DNA of 27,688 nt, from NCBI GenBank assembly GCA_024684175.1, contig JAIKXJ010000077.1, positions 1-27,688 of the forward strand, given 5' to 3'. Shown here piece after piece: positions 1 through 7,937 of this stretch. Under the pieces are notes generated by a model. That model was not told the DNA's origin, did no database searches, and worked only from the letters and a program-made list of their open reading frames with translations. The position numbers were made by a program, and so were the translations under genes. Source of the DNA: Erysipelotrichaceae bacterium. Lineage in GTDB: Bacteria; Bacillota_I; Bacilli_A; Erysipelotrichales; Erysipelotrichaceae. How positions within the stretch are numbered: position 1 is the first letter of the stretch; every line of letters starts with the position of its first letter.

Positions 1-141
1 AGAATACATTCACTATTACAACAACGAAAGGATCCAAGCCAAAACAAAATGGATGCCTCCTGTCAAATACAGGGAAGCATCCATCTTAAATCGTGTTGCA
101 GTCTAGTTAACTAATATGTCCAGGAATGTGGGTACATATCA
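1..141 (+). mobile_element. Right end of an IS3-family (IS150-like) insertion sequence, left part outside window
   Basis: Positions 2-106 encode the last residues of an IS3-type transposase. The stop is followed by a short non-coding tail that ends in a TG...CA-type terminus around 118-141. Read on the minus strand, this end starts TGATATGTACCC, which fits the style of IS150-group inverted repeats. The left end is outside the window, so completeness and target duplication cannot be judged. The exact boundary at 141 is an inference from the terminal CA. Confidence 0.7.
2..106 (+). CDS. IS3-family transposase (OrfB, integrase core), C-terminal 34 residues only
   Basis: The frame starting at base 2 reads EYIHYYNNERIQAKTKWMPP and continues about 14 residues to a TAG stop at 104-106. 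The pattern YYNNxRIQxKxKWMPPVxYR is the usual C-terminus of DDE transposases of IS150-group IS3 elements. The gene is cut by the window edge, so the catalytic DDE residues are not visible and it cannot be said whether the copy is intact. It points in the same direction as the ABC operon that follows. Confidence 0.85.
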   Translation, partial: EYIHYYNNERIQAKTKWMPPVKYREASILNRVAV

Positions 142-216
142 CTTCTGTCCGTTTTTACAAAAGGGAGAATCGGACGGCTTTGCGCAACTTGCGATGGGAA
201 AGCGTAGTTTTTGGAT

Positions 217-222
217 TATAAT
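217..222 (+). promoter_or_regulatory. Candidate -10 box of the ABC transporter operon
   Basis: A perfect TATAAT lies 44 bases before the first start codon. No convincing -35 hexamer is found at 16-18 bp; TTGCGA at 189-194 is too far away. A short palindrome TTGCGCAA at 180-187 lies upstream and has the central CG seen in many LacI-family operators, so activation or repression by a sugar regulator is possible but unproven. Confidence 0.45.
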
Positions 223-265
223 TATTGTGTAAATCTATGAGGATTTATAGAAAAAGGAGAGAAAA

Positions 266-1540
266 ATGAAAAAACTATTCAAAGTACTTTCTTTAGCTCT
301 CGTTGCCATGATGTTGGTTGCTTGCTCCGGCGGCAACGGCGGCAACGAAGGCGGACAGGCAGCTGCTGAACCGGCTGAGATCGTCTTCTGGCACACTCTC
401 ACAGACCATGATGAAGAGAATGTCAAAGAGATCGTCGATGCATTCAACGCTGCAAACGAAGGTGTCTACCATGTCACTCAGGAAACTCAGCCGTTAGACG
501 GTTTCGAAGCTAAGGTCTTGGAATCCGTTACCAACGGTGTCGGTCCGAACCTTGTCTGGTTATATCCGGGCACAGCTACGGAATATGTCGGTGAAGGCTT
601 AGCACTCGATTTCGGTCAGTATCTGACAGATGCTGATGTCAAGAACCGTGTTTCCGAAGGTATCTGGGCTTCCGTTACCGATTACGAAGACGGCAAGATG
701 CATGCAGTTCCGGGCACTCTGACCGGTCCGATCATGTTCTACAACCAGGATCTCTTAGACAAGTACGGCCAGGCTATGCCGACGACTTGGGATGAACTGC
801 TCGAAGTCTGCAAGGTCGTCGTTGACGGCGAAAAGGCAGAAGGCCATGACATCATGGGCTTTGGTCCGGACTCTGTCGATACTTTAGGTATCATCGTCTT
901 AAAACAGTTAGGTCTGGAATACATCAATGCCGACAAGACAGCGAATGACTGGACGGATCAGAAGTTCGTTGACTGGCTCAACTGGTGGAAACAGGCAGAA
1001 GCTGACGGTTATTTCCAGTTAGTCGATCCTGAAGGCTACCACTCAGGTCCGTTCGGCAACCAGAACTATCTGTGCTACTTAGGTTCTTCTGCAGGTATCG
1101 GCTACATCAACCACGACTCATTCAACATGACGACGGGTGCTGTTCCGCAGGTCGCAGGCGGCAAGAACTACACTGAAACTACAGTTCGTGCATTAGTCGG
1201 TTTCACCAAGGGTGATGCTTCCGATGAAGGCGCAGCTAAGTTCGCTGCATTCTTCGCAAATGCCGAAAACAACACCAAGTTCGTTCAGACTTACGGTGCA
1301 GCTTCTCCGTATCTCGATGTTGCAGCTTCTGACGAATACAAGAACTACGCAGCAGGTTCTCCTGCGATCCAGGCTTTGGCTCTTATGACAGACTATGCCG
1401 GTACTCGTACCAACGTCGTCGGCCAGCAGGCTTGCAAGGAAGCGATCACTCAGGCTCTGAAGATCGCCGTTGCAGGTACGGAAACTGTTGAAGCTTTAAC
1501 TACTGCGCAAGCTCAGGCAAACGCCGCTTTAAGCGAGTAG
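266..1540 (+). CDS. ABC transporter substrate-binding lipoprotein (extracellular solute-binding family 1, UgpB-like)
   Basis: This 424-residue protein captures the solute outside the membrane for the importer encoded downstream. The N-terminus is a lipoprotein signal: MKK, a hydrophobic stretch, then lipobox LVAC with Cys20, followed by a Gly/Asn-rich linker. The mature part begins with EIVFWHTLTDHDEENV, typical of family 1 sugar and glycerol-3-phosphate binding proteins, and the length is normal for the family. An AAGGAGA ribosome binding site at 254-260 fixes the start. The stop is 11 bp before a phosphodiesterase gene, and an ATPase and two permeases follow, so this is the first gene of a complete importer operon. 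The ligand is unknown; the neighbouring phosphodiesterase argues for a phosphodiester or glycerophospho compound over a plain sugar. Confidence 0.92.
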   Translation: MKKLFKVLSLALVAMMLVACSGGNGGNEGGQAAAEPAEIVFWHTLTDHDEENVKEIVDAFNAANEGVYHVTQETQPLDGFEAKVLESVTNGVGPNLVWLYPGTATEYVGEGLALDFGQYLTDADVKNRVSEGIWASVTDYEDGKMHAVPGTLTGPIMFYNQDLLDKYGQAMPTTWDELLEVCKVVVDGEKAEGHDIMGFGPDSVDTLGIIVLKQLGLEYINADKTANDWTDQKFVDWLNWWKQAEADGYFQLVDPEGYHSGPFGNQNYLCYLGSSAGIGYINHDSFNMTTGAVPQVAGGKNYTETTVRALVGFTKGDASDEGAAKFAAFFANAENNTKFVQTYGAASPYLDVAASDEYKNYAAGSPAIQALALMTDYAGTRTNVVGQQACKEAITQALKIAVAGTETVEALTTAQAQANAALSE

Positions 1541-1551
1541 TTTTTGGAAGT

Positions 1552-2850
1552 ATGACAAGGAACAAGCTTTTCGTATTCATGCTGGATGCGCTGTGCTCGT
1601 CTGATCTTCATCAGATGAGACAGCTGCCGAATTTCGCATGGATGTTTGAGAAAGGTTCGTATGTAAAACATATCGAGCCGATCTATCCGAGCTTCACTTA
1701 TCCTTGTCATTGTACGGTCATTACAGGGAACACCGTGAAACATCACGGTGTTCCTCATAATGCGATCCTGGAGGTCGAAAATCCCGACGCTCCGTGGTAC
1801 AACCAGCGTGCAGATGTGAAATGTCCAACCATTTTTGATTATGCGAAGAAGGCTGGATATCTGACATGTTCACTCAGCTGGCCGGTATCGGGCAAAGCCG
1901 ATATTGATCTCAATATGCCGATGATCGTCCCGCCCGGCTATATGGGAGACGATCCGGGACAGTTCCTCTGGGGCAATGCGTCAAAGGAACTGATGGACAG
2001 GTATTTCTGGAAATACGGAAGATATCTGATGGGAAAGGACAGGAGCCTTGACCTTTATACGATGGCCTTGGCACCGGACATCATCCGCGACTATCATCAG
2101 CCGGATGTGATGTTCGTCAAGATGTGCGACCTGGATACCGCAAGGCATGTCAACGGCGTCTATTCGAAAGAGGCGGAAGAACAGTTAAGAAAACACAATT
2201 ATGAATTCGGCGTCCTGCTCGAATCTATCCGCCGTTACGGTGATTTTGAACATACGGATTTTGTGATCCTGGGCGATCACGGGCAGCAGGATATCACGAT
2301 GAACCTCAACGTCAATGTCCTGCTGAAAGAGGCGGGCTTCATCCGCTGCGATGAGAACGGAAAGCTCGTCGACTATGATGCGTATTGTCATTCCGTATCC
2401 TTATCGGCCTGGATCGTTCTGAAAGATCCAAACGATGCCGCGATGAGGGAAAGGGTCTATTCTTTCCTGAAACAACTCAAAGATGATCCGAAGTACAATA
2501 TCGGATATCTATATACGAAGAAAGAAGCAGATGAGCTTTTCGGTCTGACGGGACCTTTGGATTTCGTCATCGAAGGGAAGGAACCGATGTCGTTCTCCAG
2601 CACGCTGGAGGGCAGGGATGCCTTTGAAAAGTATCTGCGTCCCGGACAGCACAGTTCGGCGGCCAGCCATGGCCATCTGCCGTGGCGCGATGAGACGACG
2701 ACCTTCATCGCTGCCGGTCCGGATGTCGCCGAAAACGTGGTGATCGACCGTTCGTCCATGTTGAACGAGGCACCGACGATGGCGGCACTGCTGGGACTTC
2801 GTATGGAAGATACCGACGGAAAGGTCATCGAAGAACTGATCAGAAAATAA
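1552..2850 (+). CDS. Type I phosphodiesterase / nucleotide pyrophosphatase-like enzyme (alkaline phosphatase superfamily)
   Basis: This 432-residue cytosolic protein has no signal peptide. It shows the binuclear metal centre of the NPP/alkaline phosphatase superfamily: Asp12 in FMLDA, the probable nucleophile Thr49 in YPSFTYPCHCTVITG, Asp195 and His199 in DLDTARH, Asp242-His243 in LGDHG, and His373/His375 near the C-terminus in SHGHLPW. Known relatives hydrolyse phosphodiesters such as nucleotides and glycerophosphocholine. It sits between the binding protein and the ATPase of an importer, 11 bp after the former and 24 bp before the latter, so it probably cleaves the imported solute. The ribosome binding site is weak, and translation may be coupled. 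A phosphonoacetate-hydrolase-like or phosphomonoesterase activity cannot be excluded. Confidence 0.85.
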   Translation: MTRNKLFVFMLDALCSSDLHQMRQLPNFAWMFEKGSYVKHIEPIYPSFTYPCHCTVITGNTVKHHGVPHNAILEVENPDAPWYNQRADVKCPTIFDYAKKAGYLTCSLSWPVSGKADIDLNMPMIVPPGYMGDDPGQFLWGNASKELMDRYFWKYGRYLMGKDRSLDLYTMALAPDIIRDYHQPDVMFVKMCDLDTARHVNGVYSKEAEEQLRKHNYEFGVLLESIRRYGDFEHTDFVILGDHGQQDITMNLNVNVLLKEAGFIRCDENGKLVDYDAYCHSVSLSAWIVLKDPNDAAMRERVYSFLKQLKDDPKYNIGYLYTKKEADELFGLTGPLDFVIEGKEPMSFSSTLEGRDAFEKYLRPGQHSSAASHGHLPWRDETTTFIAAGPDVAENVVIDRSSMLNEAPTMAALLGLRMEDTDGKVIEELIRK

Positions 2851-2874
2851 TTGTTTATTTAAAGGAGGAAAACA

Positions 2875-3930
2875 ATGAAAATACGCCTGGAGAATATCGT
2901 CAAACGTTTTGACGATAACACAGCAGTCAATGATTTTTCTGCTGAGATCGAGTCGGGGGAACTGGTAACGCTTTTGGGTCCTTCGGGCTGCGGTAAGAGT
3001 ACGATGCTGAACATGCTTTCAGGTATCCTTTACCCGACCGAAGGCAAGATCTATTTCGACGATGATGATGTTACTTATGTCTCTCCGGAAAAAAGAGGTA
3101 TCGGATTGGTCTTCCAGAACTATGCCCTCTATCCTCACATGACGGTACTGGAAAACATCTGCTTCCCTCTGGAGATCAAGAAAGTTCCTAAGAAAGAAAG
3201 GATCGAGAAAGCCAAGAAGATGGCACAGCTGGTCCATGTCGACGGCATGCTGAACCGTAAGCCGGGTCAGCTTTCCGGCGGTCAGCAGCAGCGTGTCGCG
3301 ATCGCCCGTGCTCTGGTCAAGGAACCGAGACTCCTGTTATTGGATGAGCCTTTGTCCAACCTCGATGCACGTCTTCGTATCGAGATGAGAGAAGAGATCC
3401 GCCGTATCCAGCTGGAGACCGGTGTCACGACGATCTTCGTCACGCATGACCAGGAAGAGGCCATGTCGATCTCCGACCATATCATCCTCATGAAACTGGG
3501 CGTCTTACAGCAGTATGACAAGCCGCAGTACTTATATGACCAGCCGGCCAACTGTTTCGTTGCCGACTTCTTAGGCAACCCGCCGATCAACAAGGTCGAA
3601 GGTGTCGTCAGAGACGGCAAGGTCCTTTTGGGTGAAGAAGAAGTCGATTCCCGTGTCCGCGTGGAGAACGTTCCGGACGGTACGGAAGTCTTCCTGTCCT
3701 TCCGTGCTGAGAGCGTCATTCTGGATGAAACTTCCCCGCTCAGAGCGAAGGTCGTCATGACTTCCGTCATGGGCAAAGAGATCATCACCTCCTTCATCTT
3801 AGGCGGCAAGGAAGTCCGCGGCTACATGAATTCCGATGTCGAACTGAAGAGAGATCAGGAGATTGGCATCTCCTTCAAGAAGACCGGCGTATTCGTATTC
3901 GACTTTGAAAGCGGAGAACGTTACTTATGA
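2875..3930 (+). CDS. ABC transporter ATP-binding protein, carbohydrate/glycerol-3-phosphate import type (UgpC/MalK-like)
   Basis: This 351-residue ATPase drives the importer. Walker [10 protein letters not shown] is at residues 35-43, the Q-loop at Q81, signature LSGGQ at 133-137, Walker B LLLLDEP at 153-159, and the switch histidine in FVTHDQEEA. The C-terminal 110 residues form the TOBE/OB regulatory part of CUT1-type ATPases. A strong AAAGGAGG site precedes the ATG. The stop codon overlaps the next start as ATGA. It has its own operon partners, unlike the second ATPase of this family encoded at about 12.1-13.4 kb. Confidence 0.95.
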   Translation: MKIRLENIVKRFDDNTAVNDFSAEIESGELVTLLGPSGCGKSTMLNMLSGILYPTEGKIYFDDDDVTYVSPEKRGIGLVFQNYALYPHMTVLENICFPLEIKKVPKKERIEKAKKMAQLVHVDGMLNRKPGQLSGGQQQRVAIARALVKEPRLLLLDEPLSNLDARLRIEMREEIRRIQLETGVTTIFVTHDQEEAMSISDHIILMKLGVLQQYDKPQYLYDQPANCFVADFLGNPPINKVEGVVRDGKVLLGEEEVDSRVRVENVPDGTEVFLSFRAESVILDETSPLRAKVVMTSVMGKEIITSFILGGKEVRGYMNSDVELKRDQEIGISFKKTGVFVFDFESGERYL

Positions 3931-4865
3931 TCAAGAAACCTTTTTTCGAAAGGATCAAACCGCTGCTTTACCTGCTGCCGTTCATCGTTTCGGTAAGTGT
4001 CTTCACGCTTTATCCGATCGTGAACGTCATCAGGATGTCCTTTTTGGAGGGCTATAAGTACCTTTCGGGTTCTTATTCGGGCATCGGTTTCGGCAACTAT
4101 CAGAAAGTCCTGAGCGATCCTTTCTTCCGACAGGCACTTTCCAATACGTTCCGTTACGTATTGCTGGTGGTCCCGATCTCCACGGTCATAGCGATCGTCC
4201 TTGCGACGTTGCTGAACCAGAAGATCAAGTTCCAGTCATTCTTCCAGACGGCGTACTTCTTGCCGATGGTCACATCTTCGCTGGCGGTCGGTCTTGCCTG
4301 GCGTTTCATGTTCAACGACAAAGTCGGTATCCTGAACTACGTATTGAGCCTGTTTGGCATCAAGGGTGCTGACTGGCTGACGTCCATTCCGGGCAACTTC
4401 TATGCGGTCGTCATCTTCGGTATCTGGGCGATCCTGCCTAACACGATCATCCTGCTGCTGTCGGGCTTGCAGAACATCGACCCGCTGTATTACACGGCGG
4501 CGAAAGTCGACGGCGCCAAGACCCTGCGCATCTTCTTCAGGATCACGGTCCCGCTTCTGGCTCCGACGATCATGCTGGTGATCATCATCAATACCATCTC
4601 GACCTTCAAGATGTACCATGAACTCTTCCCGTTGTTCAACGGTCCGGGTATTGCCTACAACTTGTTTACCGTCGTCTACTATATCTACTACGAATTCCGT
4701 GTCATGTCACCGCCGAAATACGGCTATGCAGCTGCGGCAGCCGTCATGCTGCTGATCACGGTCTTCATATTCACTATGCTGCAGCGTGCCGTTCAGGCTT
4801 GGTCAAGAAAGGAGAGAGGCGAAGATGTCAAGAAAGTCAAGAAGCACAGAGACGAACTCCGATAG
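3927..4865 (+). CDS. ABC sugar transporter permease, first subunit (UgpA/MalF-like)
   Basis: This 312-residue integral membrane protein has about six hydrophobic segments, the first at roughly residues 12-32. The cytoplasmic EAA loop that docks on the ATPase is visible as YYTAAKVDGAKTLRIFFRIT near residue 190. Length and architecture fit the first permease of CUT1 importers. The start overlaps the ATPase stop by 4 bp, indicating translational coupling. Its 3' end overlaps the next permease gene by about 41 bp. Confidence 0.93.
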   Translation: MIKKPFFERIKPLLYLLPFIVSVSVFTLYPIVNVIRMSFLEGYKYLSGSYSGIGFGNYQKVLSDPFFRQALSNTFRYVLLVVPISTVIAIVLATLLNQKIKFQSFFQTAYFLPMVTSSLAVGLAWRFMFNDKVGILNYVLSLFGIKGADWLTSIPGNFYAVVIFGIWAILPNTIILLLSGLQNIDPLYYTAAKVDGAKTLRIFFRITVPLLAPTIMLVIIINTISTFKMYHELFPLFNGPGIAYNLFTVVYYIYYEFRVMSPPKYGYAAAAAVMLLITVFIFTMLQRAVQAWSRKERGEDVKKVKKHRDELR

Positions 4866-5703
4866 ACAGATCAATAAAGAGCCTGTATCTGTCGGCCGCA
4901 TCCTCATGTATGTCGTATTGTTCATCGGCGCTTTGCTCATGATCTTCCCGTTCTACTGGATGATCACCGGTGCGTTCAAGAGCTGGACGGAGGTCAATCT
5001 GATCCCGCCGACGCTGTTCCCGGAAAACCCGCTGAACATCGAAAACTTCATTTACGCATTCAAGACGGCACCGTTCGGAAGATATTTCGTCAACTCCGTT
5101 CTGGCGCTGATCGGTTGTATCGTTACCTGTTCGTTCACGACGATCTTAGCGGCATATGCTTTCTCGAGACTTCGTTTCCCGGGCAGAGAATTCATCTTCT
5201 CGCTGCTGCTGTCGCTGATGATGGTCCCTTATGAGATGATCATCATCACCAACTACCGTACGATCGTCGGCTGGAAGCTCCATGATACGATCTGGGCACT
5301 GATCCTGCCGTTCATGTCCTCCATCTTCTATACCTACATCCTGAAAGGCTTCTTTGATTCCGTCCCCGAATCTCTGTATCAGGCGGCAAAGGTCGACGGA
5401 TGTTCCGACTGGAAGTATCTGTGGAGAGTCATGGTACCGATGGCAAAGTCTTCTCTGGCAACGATCATCCTGCTCAATGCGATCGCGACCTGGAACTCCT
5501 TCCTGTGGCCGATGATCGCGACCAACTCCAAGAACGTCAGAACGCTGCCGTTCGGTCTGTATGCATTCATGACCGAGGGCGGACAGCGTAACGAAAGGAT
5601 GATGGCCGCATCGACGATCGTCGTTGTACCGATGATCATCGTCTTCCTCTTCGCAAGGAAGTACATCATCTCCGGTATGTCCCGCGGCGGTATCAAGGGC
5701 TGA
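4825..5703 (+). CDS. ABC sugar transporter permease, second subunit (UgpE/MalG-like)
   Basis: The second permease has 292 residues from ATG 4825. This start is chosen because AAAGGAGAG at 4808-4816 lies 8 bases before it; an in-frame GTG at 4786 has no such site. A short polar N-terminus precedes the first membrane helix (ILMYVVLFIGALLMIFPFYW). The EAA loop LYQAAKVDGCSDWKYLWRVM is near residue 180, and about six membrane segments are seen. It forms the pore with the preceding permease. It is the last gene of the operon and is followed by a terminator. Confidence 0.93.
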   Translation: MSRKSRSTETNSDRQINKEPVSVGRILMYVVLFIGALLMIFPFYWMITGAFKSWTEVNLIPPTLFPENPLNIENFIYAFKTAPFGRYFVNSVLALIGCIVTCSFTTILAAYAFSRLRFPGREFIFSLLLSLMMVPYEMIIITNYRTIVGWKLHDTIWALILPFMSSIFYTYILKGFFDSVPESLYQAAKVDGCSDWKYLWRVMVPMAKSSLATIILLNAIATWNSFLWPMIATNSKNVRTLPFGLYAFMTEGGQRNERMMAASTIVVVPMIIVFLFARKYIISGMSRGGIKG

Positions 5704-5722
5704 TCGAAAAAACAGACAAACG

Positions 5723-5749
5723 AAAAGGAGATCGCATCTCCTTTTCTTT
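5723..5749. terminator. Bidirectional terminator between the ABC operon and trhA
   Basis: A 10-bp perfect stem, AAAAGGAGAT at 5723-5732 and ATCTCCTTTT at 5736-5745 with loop CGC, is followed by CTTTA. The A-rich left arm and the T-rich left flank on the other strand let it serve the two converging genes. Confidence 0.8.
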
Positions 5750-5754
5750 ATGTT

Positions 5755-6441
5755 TCAGATGACATAGCTGAAGATCATGATGTAGTGACATAAGCTTCCT
5801 AATAAGACGAAGATGTGGAAGATCTCGTGCTGCGTCCAGTCATTGTTGATCCTGATCTTCAAGGCATAGATGACAGCACCGACGGTATACAGCAGACCGC
5901 CCGTCAGAAGGAAGAAGAAGCCCGGTCCGGAGAGAGCGGCATAGATCTCTTTGATCTTCAGCAAGGCCAGCCAGCCCATCGCGACATAGATGATCGAGGA
6001 GACGTAGCGCGGACAGTAGACGAAGAACAGTTTTATCAGGATGCCGCCGATCGCGAACGACCAGATCAGGATGAGCAGCAGGATGCCGCCGTCCTCTTTG
6101 ATCGCATTCAGGCAGATCGGCGTGTAGGTCCCCGCGATCAGCAAGAAGATCGAGCAGTGATCCAGACGCTTCAGGATGCCGGTCTGTTTTTCCGGCAGGA
6201 TAAAGCTGTGATAGGCGCTGCTGGCCCCGTACAAAAGGATCAGCGAGAGGCAATAGATGCTGACGGAGAGCAGGGAACTGAGATCGGAATGATACAGACC
6301 GGTCTTCGATAAGAGGAGCGGTGAGGCAAAGACGGCGGCAATAAAGCCGATGAAATGGGTCAAGGCACTGATGGGATCTTTGATGCGGATATAAGGCCGG
6401 AAGTCCATGGTGCCGTTATCGTTCAAGCGTATTTCTGACAT
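5755..6441 (-). CDS. trhA: Hemolysin III family membrane protein (TrhA/YqfA, PAQR superfamily)
   Basis: This 228-residue protein has about seven membrane segments. PAQR hallmarks are present: DPISALTHFIGF near the N-terminus, SSAYHSF, LDHCSIFLLIAGTYTPI, and near the C-terminus HEIFHIFVLLGSLCHY. The conserved Ser, Asp and His residues form a presumed zinc site in this superfamily. Members are linked to membrane lipid homeostasis; the name hemolysin III does not imply toxin activity. An AAGGAGGG site precedes the ATG. It is divergent from a DUF1836 regulator gene, with shared operator-like repeats between them, which suggests control by that regulator. Confidence 0.9.
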   Translation of the reverse strand: MSEIRLNDNGTMDFRPYIRIKDPISALTHFIGFIAAVFASPLLLSKTGLYHSDLSSLLSVSIYCLSLILLYGASSAYHSFILPEKQTGILKRLDHCSIFLLIAGTYTPICLNAIKEDGGILLLILIWSFAIGGILIKLFFVYCPRYVSSIIYVAMGWLALLKIKEIYAALSGPGFFFLLTGGLLYTVGAVIYALKIRINNDWTQHEIFHIFVLLGSLCHYIMIFSYVI

Positions 6442-6451
6442 GTTTCCCTCC

Positions 6452-6480
6452 TTGTTTCAAATGATTATAAACGATATAAT
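6452..6480 (+). promoter_or_regulatory. Promoter of the DUF1836 gene
   Basis: TTGTTT (6452-6457) and perfect TATAAT (6475-6480) are separated by 17 bp. Transcription would begin about 6487, inside the first operator-like repeat. Confidence 0.65.
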
Positions 6481-6507
6481 AAACCTGTAACAGGTTTTTC
6501 AAAAACC
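6481..6507. repeat. Operator-like repeat 1 (two overlapping palindromes)
   Basis: Positions 6481-6497 form a perfect palindrome AAACCTGT-A-ACAGGTTT. It overlaps a second perfect palindrome GGTTTTT-C-AAAAACC at 6493-6507. A 27-bp copy with 23 identical bases recurs at 6536-6562. The repeat lies immediately downstream of the -10 box of the DUF1836 promoter, a position suited to repression. Confidence 0.7.
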
Positions 6508-6516
6508 TCTAACTAA

Positions 6517-6546
6517 ATAGTAAGATGTTTATTTGAAACCTGTCAA
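6517..6546 (-). promoter_or_regulatory. Promoter of trhA
   Basis: On the minus strand a perfect TTGACA (6546-6541) is separated by 18 bp from TACTAT (6522-6517). The -35 box lies within operator-like repeat 2, and the predicted start near 6510 is just upstream of repeat 1. Confidence 0.6.
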
Positions 6547-6562
6547 GAGTTTTTCAAAAACC
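6536..6562. repeat. Operator-like repeat 2
   Basis: This direct repeat of 6481-6507 lies exactly 55 bp away (about five helical turns), with 23 of 27 bases identical. It keeps the palindrome GTTTTTCAAAAAC (6549-6561). It covers the -35 box of the trhA promoter and ends five bases before the GGAG ribosome binding site of the DUF1836 gene. Confidence 0.65.
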
Positions 6563-6574
6563 GATTGGAGCACT

Positions 6575-7072
6575 ATGAAAAGAAAGACGGAAATACCAGA
6601 CAGGGAGAAGTTTTATCTGCCGACGTATAAGGAGATCCCCAATGTAGGTCTGTATCTTGACCAGACGTCCAAATACATCAATGAAGTCCTTTCCGATCTG
6701 CCGGATATGAAGATCACCAATTCGATGATCGCCAATTATGTCAAAAAGAAACTGATCGCCAATCCGGTCAAGAAACAATACGGAAGGGATCAGATCGCTT
6801 ATCTGATCTTCATCACTTTGAGCAAGAGCGCACTGTCTTTAGACGATGCGGCCGCCTTGTTTGAACTGCAGAAAGCCTCCTGTTCCCCGGAAGAAGCCTA
6901 CACTTATTTCCGGGAGGGATTTGAAAAGGCACTGAACGAAGAGCAGAGCACAGAGAAAGATCAGGAGGATATGTTAAAGAGTCTGACATTGAAGATTATT
7001 TCGACGGTCGTTTCCAATATCCGCCTGCAGGAGCTGCTTCAAAGCACGTTCGGACGAAAGATTAAGGAATAA
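6575..7072 (+). CDS. DUF1836 family protein, probable DNA-binding regulator
   Basis: The protein has 165 residues from ATG 6575, which is preceded by GGAG at 6567-6570. An in-frame TTG at 6533 would place the coding region over the second operator repeat and is less likely. The middle region, ITNSMIANYVKKKLI...KQYGRDQIAYLIFI, resembles the MerR-like winged-helix part typical of DUF1836. A helical C-terminal half follows. Family function is not established. The gene is divergent from trhA with two palindromic repeats between them, so local autoregulation and control of trhA are reasonable inferences. Confidence 0.8.
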   Translation: MKRKTEIPDREKFYLPTYKEIPNVGLYLDQTSKYINEVLSDLPDMKITNSMIANYVKKKLIANPVKKQYGRDQIAYLIFITLSKSALSLDDAAALFELQKASCSPEEAYTYFREGFEKALNEEQSTEKDQEDMLKSLTLKIISTVVSNIRLQELLQSTFGRKIKE

Positions 7073-7107
7073 TTTACATAAAATTAAAGATACCGGTGCT
7101 GATAGAG

Positions 7108-7116
7108 TGCTAGAAT
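7108..7116 (+). promoter_or_regulatory. Extended -10 promoter element upstream of the YwaF-like gene
   Basis: TGC-TAGAAT is an extended -10 motif without a clear -35. The predicted start near 7123 would leave a leader of about 14 bases that contains AGAGGTG. Confidence 0.4.
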
Positions 7117-7136
7117 GAAACAAAAGAGGTGACCCT

Positions 7137-7904
7137 ATGTTTTCATGGCAACATTTCGTATGGCTGGGCATCTGCGCAGTCATTGCAGTCATATCGATCA
7201 TTTTATACCGCAGAAAGCGTCCGTCTCTGGAACAGGTGCTGAATTACTGTCTGGCCGTCTGTCTGTTTTCGGAGGTCACGAAAGTGTCTTCGGTCATGGA
7301 GATGGCAAGCTCGGCCGACGGCAGCATCATCTTCCCGTATATCCCGATGAACCATCTGCCGCTGCATCTGTGTTCGATACAGATCCTGTTCATCCTTTAT
7401 GTGCGGTTCTCGGAAAACAAGAAGATGCGTGACCACCTTCTGTGTTTCATGTATCCGTCTTGTCTTTTGGGTGCTTTGGCGGCTTTACTGATGCCTTCGA
7501 TCTTCTCTACCAGTATCACAGTTGATCAGGCGTTCATCCATCCGATGGCTTACCAGTTCTTCATCTTCCATACGATGTTGGTCGTATTGGGACTGATCAT
7601 CGCGATGTCCGGCGTGATCAAATGGAAATGGAGCCATTATTTCGAGTGTCTGGTGATCATCGCCGCACTGGGTTTCATCTCCCTGTATGTGAACTCCATC
7701 TTTGCCTCACCGACGTATCTCAACGGCAAGCTCCAACATGTCGACTTCTGGCCGAACTTCTTCTTCACCTACAACAATCCGTTAGGCATCAAGGTGACGA
7801 CGATACAGGGCTGGTATATCTATCTGTTCATCCTGTGCGCGGTCATCGTCGTTCTGACGTTCTTCTGTTTCCTGCCGCTGGTCAAAGGAAAGAAGAAGCG
7901 CTGA
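7137..7904 (+). CDS. YwaF/TIGR02206-family integral membrane protein
   Basis: This 255-residue protein has about seven hydrophobic helices and short charged loops. Motifs such as NHLPLHLCSIQI (near residue 80) and YNNPLGIKVTTIQGWYIYLF near the C-terminus match the YwaF family of uncharacterised Firmicute membrane proteins. AGAGGTG 7 bases upstream supports the start. It sits alone between the DUF1836 gene and a terminator, so context gives no function. There is no catalytic motif and no signal peptide. Confidence 0.75.
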   Translation: MFSWQHFVWLGICAVIAVISIILYRRKRPSLEQVLNYCLAVCLFSEVTKVSSVMEMASSADGSIIFPYIPMNHLPLHLCSIQILFILYVRFSENKKMRDHLLCFMYPSCLLGALAALLMPSIFSTSITVDQAFIHPMAYQFFIFHTMLVVLGLIIAMSGVIKWKWSHYFECLVIIAALGFISLYVNSIFASPTYLNGKLQHVDFWPNFFFTYNNPLGIKVTTIQGWYIYLFILCAVIVVLTFFCFLPLVKGKKKR

Positions 7905-7937
7905 GCTTTATATAAAGATCATGCATTTACGAAAGAG

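Noticed and set aside
142..216. Short inverted repeat GTCCG/CGGAC after the IS end
   Set aside because: Only five pairs with a 19-base loop and no T-run; too weak to call a terminator or operator.
6533..6574. TTG start 14 codons upstream for the DUF1836 protein
   Set aside because: It would translate the operator repeat and has no ribosome binding site, whereas ATG 6575 has GGAG 4 bases upstream.
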